Of a DNA stretch of 64,000 nt, positions 19,592-28,525 are shown piece after piece. How positions within the stretch are numbered: position 1 is the stretch's first letter; each line of letters opens with the position of its first letter. The stretch covers positions 627,240 to 691,239 of the forward strand of contig BJOX01000168.1 in the NCBI GenBank assembly GCA_009731375.1. The letters are read 5' to 3'. The notes below the pieces were generated by a model that ran no database searches, was not told the origin of the DNA, and saw only the letters and a program-made list of their open reading frames with translations. Position numbers and translations under genes: made by a program. The DNA comes from Paulinella micropora (taxonomy: Eukaryota > Cercozoa > Imbricatea > Euglyphida).

Positions 19592-21665
19592 AATTGCCAA
19601 TTGGTAATTTCTGTTACCAATTGGCAACGTTTTTCCGTAACACTTTTTTGAAGAATTATTTTGCAGTTTCTGGGCTCAATAAAGCACAATTGATTACTAA
19701 TCCGGCTTCCTACACACTTCAGCAATCGTTGCGTAAAATTTTCAGCCAAAAAGAGTGTATACAAGTTGAGAAAAATGCACTTGACTGAGCCACCCTATTT
19801 TGGAGATTTTTGCATTTTCTGACAAAGTATGGAGGTAGGAAGCTGTGTTTCTGTTCTTTTTTTTTTTAAGTCACTGGCAGCGTGGGTTTACAAAGAAAAT
19901 AGTGGAAAGTAACATCAATATAATTTGGTTCATGTTTCCATGAAAAAAAGATATTGAAACAGCTACTTCTATGTGTATCGTCTTTCCAATTATAGATAAT
20001 TTTATTTTTATTACAAGTGGATATTATTTGGTTGGAGAAGAGCATGCCGTGAATAACTTTTGGTTTTTGTTTGACAAAGCGCATGCAAAATACATAGAGA
20101 TTAGATATTTCTGCTCAGATAGACAAGACACCTTAGCAAACGAAGACAGAAAGGATGTGGGAGGAGCATAGTTCTGTTTTCGTTAATTCTGAAGGTAGAA
20201 ACGCGTGACTCCTAACAGTTTACATTACACAAAGGCTTCCTTCTGTCACATCAATATTTGTACATACACATGCGCCCATAGGTAAGAAAGCATAGGAAAG
20301 AGATGATAAAAAAAGAGCAGTATGATTGTGTGCACACAGCTCGAATAGAAACAGAATACAGCAAAACTTGTATTTGTCACAACATAAAGCAATTTATGTC
20401 ATTCATAACCCCCACACTTTTTTGTTGCTTTGCCAGCTAACCTTGAATTCTGTGTGTGACGCCTATGTGATCTGTCTCGTTGGTTTCATATGTTGTTGTG
20501 TATGTGCAGAGAATTCAAGCAGACAGTGCACGCATTTCGTGTGTTTTTGTGCAATCCATTTTTCTGTGTTTTGTGTGTTTTTGCTGTTATGAATTATTTC
20601 ACATGTTGTCACAAGCTTGTACGTCCACCACCCATGCATTTGTGTGTGTTTCTTTTATCACATCACATGTGCATGACACACTGAGAATAGAGAGAAATAT
20701 ATTTAAGAAAATCATGTTTGAGAAAATAAAATCAAGAAAATAACAGAACAACTTGCTTTTTTCTCATTACATAATCACTGTGTACATGTGCTCTGTTCTA
20801 TTTCCAGCTTGCAACATTGCTACGTGTTTGCCTGCACAATTCCACACTCACGTTACCCTTACTGTGTACACAAACATGTTTTGTTTGCTGACCAACGATA
20901 TTTTTTTCTTGTGTGTTGCCACCCTTTTCCACATATTTTCTCCTACTTATTGGTGATGTTATCATGCATGTTTACTTTTTATATTTCGTTTGTGCTTGCA
21001 ATCACCCTCGAGATTGCTAAATATGTTTGCATGTTCACCGCTTCACATTCTATTTCTGACATATATGGTTTTATTTGACAAAAACAAGTAATGTAAAACT
21101 GTTGCTTTGTGAAGCATATGGTTTTGTTTTCGTTTTTTGAGTTTCTTTACATCTTCGAAAAACTAAATAATGTTTGTTTTTGTTTTTGTTGTCGTTTGTG
21201 TCAACTCACAACATCATGGAGACAAATTAGTTGCTGTTTTCATTTCATAATCTCATCTGAAAGGAAGCTGTTTTTTGTTGTTTGTATTTTATACTAATTC
21301 GCTATTGCAATCTATGCGCTCAAATATTAGCTCTGATTCTTAAGATAGTAACATGTCAATTTACAAAAGTCTTTACCAATACTAAATGATTATTTTTCCA
21401 CATTGTATTCAAAAAAATATCATTTTTTCAATTCTTATTTTTTCAAACAAACTCAGTTACCAATTGGCAGCAGCATTTTTGCAACCAGTACTACGACTGA
21501 GTGAACAGACTCACTACACCGTCATATTAAACTTTTCTTTTACATTTTTACAAGTTTCGGGTCTGGTTATTAATAATATAATGAACTTTTAATATTTTTA
21601 TATAATTTTTTTATTTTTTCCTGCTTCTGAAAGTAGTTATTTTCATTGCCAATTGGCAATCATGC

Positions 21666-21680
21666 GCATGCACTTAAACA
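21666..21680 (-). repeat. Right terminal inverted repeat (15 bp)
   Basis: Perfect inverse of 19577-19591. Confidence 0.85.
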
Positions 21681-21749
21681 CTAATCCTACGCATGCGATT
21701 TTCCCGAACTTCGGTCACAGTCCCATAGCCTGATCGAACACCAACCAGA

Positions 21750-22893
21750 CTCTGTCTAATCAGTCAAATGTGAATGGTGCCTTGGCCCCGAGATCAGAAT
21801 TGACCGAACCCAAAACTCCAAATCTTAAAATGACGATGGTATTCTCGCCGAGTTCTCCTCCCGTACCGTGTCAGTAAAGCTTTATGGTTGAGTATGACCC
21901 CCAGTACTCCATATACCACACATATGGTGACGGTCAATGTGTGCCGAACTTCTACCCTCCTACCAGAATTCAAATCCTCCATCAATCTCCGCATCCCCGA
22001 TGCTACGTTTCACTTCAGGCTCGGGTGTTTCTCAGAGTCCGGATCTGCCGGTCATGTAGCTCGAAGGAGCAATCCAACACTCCCCTCGGCCACGCCGATA
22101 TTGTCCATGCCTCGTGATCCTTGTCACACTTCAGTGTAGCACGATCTATCTTAGCATCCCAAAGTTCACTGTTTGCATCATCCCACCATACCGGAACATA
22201 CTCGCGGTACATCCTGTTCTCAACCGTATGATCCTTATCACAAGACAGGTAAAACTGAAGCATAGGCGGAAGGTTCCTAAGCGCACTGCCCGACGATCAG
22301 GTCTTCCTCGAGTCCTTGGCCAACCGCACCACCTTCAGCACAAAGAGAACGTCCTTGTCCACTTTTGTCACGAATCTGGTCGGGGGCCTGACCAGATAGA
22401 ACTGATCCAAAACACACGTCATTCCCAGTATCTTATTCACATCCTTCCACAACTTGTGCTTGACTTCCACCTGCAAGTGTCCTACAGGCCCCTCCGGCTC
22501 AGGGCCGCCTGCACGTTCGCCTTCCTACACTTACCCTGCCTACTCCCCTGCTCTGAATAGATAATATCGTTTTCCGCCGCTCTCTTAGCCGCCTTCGATT
22601 CGTTTCTGACCCCTTCTCTCCGGCTTCGTGCTCCTTGAGACGTATCCGGCCCGCGCCCTTCTCGGGGATCCGTGCCTGTCCCCTTCCTGGCCCTGCCGGT
22701 CCACGGGTTTACTGCCATCGGGTTCCTTATCCGTCCCCATCTTAGGAGTGTCCTCAAACTCCCACTTCTCCCTGACGAGCGCTTCTTTCAGCGTCTCGTT
22801 CTCTATCAGGAACGGATCGTACTTGATGAGGCGCAGAACATTAACAATCTTGTTCTCTCCCCTGCCTCTAATCCGATAGTTAAAAGGCCATAT
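21750..22893 (-). pseudogene. Decayed gypsy pol, C-terminal part
   Basis: The minus strand starts with PFNYRIRGRG...KIVNVLRLIKYDPFLIEN, matching the post-GPY/F segment of the intact pol (PLNYKIRGRG...NVRRLIKYDPFLLED). After a frameshift near 22.6 kb it continues KRAAENDIIY (intact: RRAQNDLIF), then LDQFYLVRPP (intact: RDAFYLLRP). An in-frame stop at about 22.29 kb follows, then YVPVWWDDANSELWD...DKDHEAWTISAWPRGVLDCSFEL (intact: YLPVYKDAKNLETWD...DKDHTAWTIQSLPRGVLDIPFDL). It is a dead relic of a related family. The preceding part of the same gene lies at 24838-24926 and 35322-35515. Confidence 0.88.
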
Positions 22894-24837
22894 GTAGTTA
22901 GCATGTAAATAAACTCAGTGAAATCGGGGCGCAAATCTGCGTTTAAACTAAAATAGATTTTTTAATACTGTTTTTTAAATTTACTAATAAAGATATTGAA
23001 CTGGTCCGCACACAAAAAATATCAATATTATGTTATGAATTGATTACACACTACATATTTAAAGAGAAGACATTCTGTTTCAGTAAGGTTTTTTAAAAAA
23101 AAACACTATGACACATGTTAATGAAAATTACTTGAAACTAGTGTGCGGACCAGTTTAATTTTTTTCTTTTATATTCTATATTTGAAATTTTATGAAACCT
23201 TCTAGTTCAAAACTAGATCGCAGCCCCTTTTTGACATGAAAAATGCATGTTGTTCAAGCCGGCCCTAACTTTTTTATACGGCAGTGACCCGATTTTTGCG
23301 AGGTTGATTTTTGGAAGAGGTCGTGAAATTTCCCATGTCAAAAATGGTGTCTATGCACTCGTCTTCGTTGTTGATATTTGTAGCTGCTTGTATCTTTGGT
23401 GGTCTTCGCTTTTCATAGTTCAATAGGATACTAGTTAAAGAACACTTGTATACATTTTTTCAATAAAATTCCTGCTCTGTACGACAAACGTACTTGGTGT
23501 TTGGTGGTATTTTTTTGCAATGAAAAAATGGAAAGTTATGTTTTGTGATTAGAAATCAGTTTGTATATGACTATAGAATGTCTAAATCTGTTTGTATACT
23601 TAATACACGTAAATTCACAAAGCCTGTCCTTGGTAATTTGAATACACAATGAGATTTCACACAGCGATTTTTCGATGGTATGTCTGACCAAAACATCACT
23701 TTGAAAATCGATGAGAGCGCATCGCTCCTTTCAATTTTATTGTTGAAAATGATGTTTTTGTTTATTGTGATGCTATTCCAAGCCTCGGAACATGTGCACA
23801 GACCTCCTGACATGCACACATGGTCACTGCCTTTTCGAGTTTCATGCTTCAAAAATGTCTGAGTTTATATTTTTAGACACACACAAAAATAAGTCACAAA
23901 AAGTCAGGAATGTTCAACTAGTGAACACAGGAGTTAAATTAACTACTTTCTAGCAACATTTAATGAATAATACAACTCCTATGACGATTTTTTCATTTTT
24001 TCTTGGATTCATTACTACCGGCCAAAACATCACTTTGAAAATCGATGAGAGCGCATCGCTCCTTTCAATTTTATTGTTGAAAATGATTTTTTTTGTTTAC
24101 TGTGATGCTATTCAAAGCCTCAGAACATGTGCACAGACCTCCTGAAAATGCACACAAGGTCACTGCCTTCTCGAGTTTCATGCTTCAAAAATTGTCTGAC
24201 TTTATATTTTTAGACACACACAAAAATAAGCCACAATATATTTTTAGACACACACAAAAATAAGCCACAAAAAGTCAGGAATGTTCAACTAGTGAACACA
24301 GGAGTTAAATTAACTACTTTCCAGCAACATTTGATGAATAATACAACTCCTATGACGATTTTTTCATTTTTGCTTTGATTCATTACGACCGGTTTTCACT
24401 TTGCAGCATATACAAATGCTATTTTAATGAAAAGTATATACATATGTTCCTTGAAACTGAGTGAACTGAATTCTTACGTTCTTCATTCATTATGTGTTCC
24501 TTATACATCAGAAACTAGTTATGTATAGGATCCTCTGACACCATTTTTCCAGTCTTGTTTCCCAGCTCAACCAAAAAAACCCGTAGAATTTCCTAGGCAA
24601 TCGTGAAACTTCACGCTCAAAAAATGCGGGCCGGAGGGACTAGGTAAAAAGTTACTGGTTAGATGCAAGAATGCTTATTACGCAGGAACGAACATACCTA
24701 CATTATTTTCTTTTATGTAGAATTCAAAGTAATCACTTAAATAAATTAAATAGTACATTGAAATAAAGTGAAAACTAAACGGTCATTTATTAGACTTTTG
24801 ATGGGCAGCTAACTACACTGATATGCTCCGTCTGTTG
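22894..24837. other. ~1.9-kb non-coding insertion splitting the pol relic
   Basis: Separates two adjacent parts of the relic's integrase C-terminus. Its edges carry inverted TGTAGTTAGC (near 22892-22901) and GCTAACTACA (near 24807-24816), but the bases just outside do not form a convincing duplication. The interior includes the 334-bp tandem repeat. Confidence 0.5.
23688..24390. repeat. 334-bp tandem duplication
   Basis: Unit 1 starts CCAAAACATCACTTTG at 23688, unit 2 at 24022, about 95% alike. Unit 2 has an extra internal duplication of ~34 bp ('tttttagacacacacaaaaa'). Each unit contains the hairpin GAGCG-CAT-CGCTC. Confidence 0.9.
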
Positions 24838-24926
24838 CACTACCTGATACTGACCCTATAGCTTCCAGTGCAGAACATCTTAGAAGATATGCCCTTCGGA
24901 ACCTGCGGGTAATACAACATGACAAA
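24838..24926 (-). pseudogene. Decayed gypsy pol, integrase C-terminal piece (downstream of the nested insertion)
   Basis: Continues the minus-strand frame of 35322-35515 across the CAAA target site: VMLYYPQVPKGISSKMF...SYRVSIR, matching VLLYHPQVPKGVSSKLF...PYQIMEQ of the intact pol, then a TAG. Confidence 0.85.
24923..24926 (+). repeat. Left target-site duplication CAAA
   Basis: Matches 35322-35325. Removing one copy and the element restores an open pol frame on the minus strand. Confidence 0.88.
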
Positions 24927-25173
24927 TGTAGGCATCACCCCCCGGATGGCCGGTAAAAAGTACCCTTTTTCTGGTGTCAGGTGCACCTAGTTTTTTCCCA
25001 TTATTTTCAATATCGTTTGGCCGGATTTGACCTAATGCCATTTTAACCTTGGTCTGTTGCAGTTTTCTTTTCGGCTTCACTGAGCTAATATAACGAGACA
25101 TCATTCTCTTTTGGGGATTTGTGTCTGGTTGTATTACCGACTTTTTATTGAGCTATCTTCGGGGATTGTAACA
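24927..25173 (+). repeat. 5' LTR (247 bp)
   Basis: Starts TGTAGGCATCACC, ends GGGGATTGTAACA. It should contain promoter and polyadenylation signals; no unambiguous TATA box or AATAAA is seen. The minus-strand frame here is incidental. Confidence 0.95.
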
Positions 25174-25936
25174 TTGGAGTCACCAGCACAAGGCTGATTT
25201 CTTTTCTGGCTTGTTTTTGGAACAGCAGAAAGAAAAATTGGACAGACCTATCTCTTCTGAGTAGGTGTTCCAAAAAACAAATACTCCAGCACATCCCCAC
25301 ACAGCTCTTTTTGCAAAACTAGACGTCTAGGCGTTTGTGAGTAGGTGTCTCAGTACCCTCTCCACAGCCTGTATCTGTGTCCTCACAAGGAGGCCAGACA
25401 CCAGACCTCGTAGCTGTTCTTTTGTTCTCTCTTGAGACAGAGACAGAGTAGGTCAACAGACGTACAAACAAACACTCACAGATACAAACAAACTTGAAGG
25501 ACACGAGCGTAGTACTCTACCTTTCAAGTCTGTGCACTTTGTTGCCTCTCAAACCACACACATCAGAGTATTTTTGCAAATCTCTGACTGTCTTTCGACA
25601 ATAGGTCTGAACAAGTGTCAGACGACAAGTCGACTTCTCAAGGAGTGCTTCTCTAGCCTCTTTGACATTATCTGTACATAGGTCCTCGTACCTCATAACA
25701 GATACAACAACAAAAAGAGAAAAAGAAAAGAGGAGTGGAGAAGGAGATCAAATTTTCAGAGAAAGTCGTACAGATTACTTCTTTCTCACAAAAAAAAAAA
25801 AAACATAAGACATAGAGGTGAGACGCTCTCTCTCTATACTGTCTTTTCGTTTTTTCTCTCTATTCGTTCCTCATAGACGAACAGAGCAATTACGGGGTAG
25901 AAACAACTCTGTCTCATCCGTATTCCTTCAGCGTCC
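25174..25936 (+). other. 5' leader
   Basis: 763 bp, homologous to the leader of the left element. It ends in an A-rich run (25790-25805) and a (CT)-rich patch before gag. Confidence 0.75.
25175..25192 (+). other. Primer-binding-site-like sequence
   Basis: TGGAGTCACCAGCACAAG one base after the LTR. TGG would pair with a tRNA CCA end; the tRNA is not identified. Confidence 0.6.
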
Positions 25937-28450
25937 ATGTCTACTAGGTCTGAAGACTGGCAGGAAGGAGGGGGGGAGAGTGAGCGAACCCCAGGAAACG
26001 AAGAGGAGTTCGTTGACCCTCATGCAGAAGGAGGAGATCTGGCACCTTCCTTTGACACAGGAGGAGCAGAGAATCAATTTTTTACTGCGCCTTCCTTTGA
26101 CACAGGAGGAGCAGAGGAAGTCGAGGAGGAGGAGAAGGGAGGAGAGGAAGCGAGGTTTGTGGCCGAATATGGCAAACTAAGTAAGAAGGAGTTTGAGGAG
26201 AAGAAAGGGAAGGATGAGGCCTATAAATGGCTATACATTCCCCAAGAAATGCGATGGGGACAACCCTTGAAGAAGGAGGACATCTGTTACCCTCTCCCAA
26301 GGCAAGCTCTGCCTCTGGCAGAATTCCTCAGAGACGACGGTGCACAGTTACAGGTGCAACATGTCTCATTTGGGGACAATATGTCTTTACTGGAGCTACT
26401 CGACCTCTCATGGACAGTGTTTGAGTGTGCTATACTCTTTGAGTACCAGACTGGAAAGACTGTGCTGCCATGGAACACAAGAGCACTGGCTAGGTTGCTC
26501 GATCCTGGTCAGGACATTGATTCAATAAAGAGAGTGGAAAAGGAGTTTAAGTTCAGGAATCCAAAAGGACAGATCAATGTCATGGATGTGTCTCTGAAAC
26601 TTATGGAGGCCAAGTTAGTGGACCTGGGTAAACTCCAACACACCCAGTTTGGCAGGGACCTTCACCCGGCCCTGAGGGAAATAGAAGGCGAAGCTGGAGG
26701 GGTGACGAGGATGAAGAAGCTGCATGCGGCCTTGGTGAAGGATGACGCATGGAAGAGGTGGGTCTTCACGAAGGATCATACGATCTTGGAGGGGACGGCC
26801 GCACCACCCCCCACCAATAAAGCGGGAGAGAAGGAGTTGGCGGAGAAGGCCTTGTTCCTTCGGAAGGCAGCTGAGATCCTGTCTTTTTTTCATCATGCCC
26901 AAGAGCTGTATATCAAAGAGCTAGCGGCTGAGAAAGAAAAGAAGGAGATGGAGGCAAAGATTGCATTAGCCAAGGCGGCGGGAACAAAGGGACCGAAATA
27001 TTCCTCTGGATCTTATATGGCTCCCTCGGGCCGCTCCGCCCCGTCAGCCCACACAGCCCCTTCGGCCCCTGCGACTAGCTCAGCGCCTACCACTGTCATT
27101 GTCAACAGTAATGACAAAAAGGACAGACAGGCTATCATACAGGCCTTCCAAAAATATACAAAGTCCGATGCCACTGCTCTGACGCTGTATGCAGAGACAG
27201 CGAGTCAGAAGGACACGGATGCGAACCTTCGAGACAAGCTCAGAAGAATTGATGCTTGTATGAAGCAGCATCCAACGGACGAAACACAGGAGTATGAGGC
27301 GTTGTACACCTTGTTGGACCCATCAATCATCACACAAGGGTTTGATGTTGGGGAGTACAAGGCGATGAGAGCGGTAGAGGTGGCGGCTAGGAGAGCAGCC
27401 TCAGACCTGCAATGCACGGTGCCAGTTGCCGTCCTCTTGCAATACTTTAAAACTCATGGGTATCAGCACCTGTGCACTGGTACTTTGATTGGGTTTGAGA
27501 TTTTTCAAGAGGTGAACGAAGGGCTGGGCATTGGCACGAGGTTGGCAGCGATCCTCACTGAGGTCAGCGCCAAGTACGGGCTCTTTTATAGCCGGAAGTC
27601 TATCATTTTGTACTTCCTGAGTGCTTTGTGTACACGACACCCGAGCAAGCTCGCAAGGATCATACAGTCCTGTCCGACCTTCACGGCGGTGAAGACGGCG
27701 GATTTTTTAGAAACGAATATATACGAGAGGACTGTAGCGGCTACTCCGCCGGGCGACCTGTTCAAGGAGGTGCTCGACGCGTGTTCCGAATTGGACACGG
27801 CCACCGAGTCATTCTCCAGTGCCGCGACACAGGGGGTTGGAGGTGCTCAAGCAGCACATGCAACTCGAACGGCAGGTCTCAAGAGGGGGAGAGATGATGA
27901 GCCGACGCCGTGCTACCGCTATTTTTCATACATGGCGTGTAAGCATGAGGCACAGAAAGGAGTAGGCAATTGCCTCTTCAGCCACGACTCTCTTGATGAT
28001 AGGCAGCGAAATCTTTTCCTTAGAGAGCTCGAAGGCATGAAAAAGACCATGTACGCCATGTACAAGAAGGAGTTGGAGGAGGGGAGGTGGAATGCGAATA
28101 TGGTCTCGGATGCGGAGTTCCGGGAGGCCATCATTTACTTCCTTGACAGAATGAAGAGAAGGGAGAAGAGAGAGACATCGGGCCGATCAAAGGCGCCGAC
28201 TAGAGGAGGAGGAGAGACGAGAGGATCGTCACGAGGGTCCCGAGGGACACCAAGAGGGGCGGCACCACGAGGACGAGGCTTTCGTGGAAGGGGAGGACGG
28301 ACCCCAGCGCGCCCTCCCAGAGGACACGGATACTGGAATTATAGCACCAGTTCCAGCTCCAACTACCCCCAGCAAGCTTATACCGCTACGGAGGGGGGAC
28401 GTCAAGACGAAGACACCGGCTCAGGTGAGCGTGTTGTCGTCGTAGACTGA
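25937..28450 (+). CDS. gag: Gag protein with CCCH zinc finger and RG-rich tail
   Basis: 837 codons; the start is the first ATG after the leader and matches the start of the left element's Gag. Domains: acidic N-terminus with a repeated APSFDTGGAE unit (residues ~35-60); a conserved helical region shared with the left Gag (~75-330); an Ala/Pro linker (~355-390); a second conserved region (~395-600); a C-x8-C-x10-C-x3-H finger (residues 659-683, CYRYF...CLFSH); and an Arg/Gly-rich tail (~735-815). Retroviral Gags usually carry C-x2-C-x4-H-x4-C knuckles. A CCCH finger is typical of cellular RNA-binding proteins, and here it probably binds the element's RNA together with the RG tail. It ends at UGA-CGG and the frame stays open into pol. 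Confidence 0.93.
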   Translation: MSTRSEDWQEGGGESERTPGNEEEFVDPHAEGGDLAPSFDTGGAENQFFTAPSFDTGGAEEVEEEEKGGEEARFVAEYGKLSKKEFEEKKGKDEAYKWLYIPQEMRWGQPLKKEDICYPLPRQALPLAEFLRDDGAQLQVQHVSFGDNMSLLELLDLSWTVFECAILFEYQTGKTVLPWNTRALARLLDPGQDIDSIKRVEKEFKFRNPKGQINVMDVSLKLMEAKLVDLGKLQHTQFGRDLHPALREIEGEAGGVTRMKKLHAALVKDDAWKRWVFTKDHTILEGTAAPPPTNKAGEKELAEKALFLRKAAEILSFFHHAQELYIKELAAEKEKKEMEAKIALAKAAGTKGPKYSSGSYMAPSGRSAPSAHTAPSAPATSSAPTTVIVNSNDKKDRQAIIQAFQKYTKSDATALTLYAETASQKDTDANLRDKLRRIDACMKQHPTDETQEYEALYTLLDPSIITQGFDVGEYKAMRAVEVAARRAASDLQCTVPVAVLLQYFKTHGYQHLCTGTLIGFEIFQEVNEGLGIGTRLAAILTEVSAKYGLFYSRKSIILYFLSALCTRHPSKLARIIQSCPTFTAVKTADFLETNIYERTVAATPPGDLFKEVLDACSELDTATESFSSAATQGVGGAQAAHATRTAGLKRGRDDEPTPCYRYFSYMACKHEAQKGVGNCLFSHDSLDDRQRNLFLRELEGMKKTMYAMYKKELEEGRWNANMVSDAEFREAIIYFLDRMKRREKRETSGRSKAPTRGGGETRGSSRGSRGTPRGAAPRGRGFRGRGGRTPARPPRGHGYWNYSTSSSSNYPQQAYTATEGGRQDEDTGSGERVVVVD

Positions 28451-28525
28451 CGGGAGGAGAAGAGAGAGGAAAAGAAGAGAGAGAAGGAGATAAAAACTGT
28501 TCTTTTTAATCCGACAGTCACAGTT
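28448..28525 (+). promoter_or_regulatory. In-frame UGA between gag and pol: candidate stop-codon readthrough site
   Basis: gag ends TGA (28448-28450). The next 25 codons are all sense, in the same frame, and lead into the pol ATG at 28526, so gag and pol are one frame broken by one stop. The following codon is CGG. UGA-CGG is a known leaky context in several plant and animal RNA viruses. A purine-rich stretch follows. Alternatively pol is started separately at its ATG. Confidence 0.65.

Larger units (their letters stand above)
19577..21680. mobile_element. 2.1-kb inverted-repeat element with CTAA target duplication
   Basis: Ends are TGTTTAAGTGCATGC (19577-19591) and its perfect reverse complement (21666-21680). 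CTAA sits immediately outside both ends (19573-19576, 21681-21684), as expected for a 4-bp target-site duplication. Just inside each end is the palindrome-like ATTGCCAATTGG. The interior is AT-rich with no frame over 100 codons, so it is non-autonomous. TG...CA ends also suit an LTR-type mechanism, but no direct terminal repeats are present. It lies in the 3' flank of the pol relic (21750-22893). Confidence 0.8.

Noticed and set aside
22892-24820. A DNA transposon with TGTAGTTAGC ends
   Set aside because: The 10-bp inverted match is real, but flanking bases do not form a duplication and the relic junction is not restored cleanly. It is left as an insertion of unknown type.
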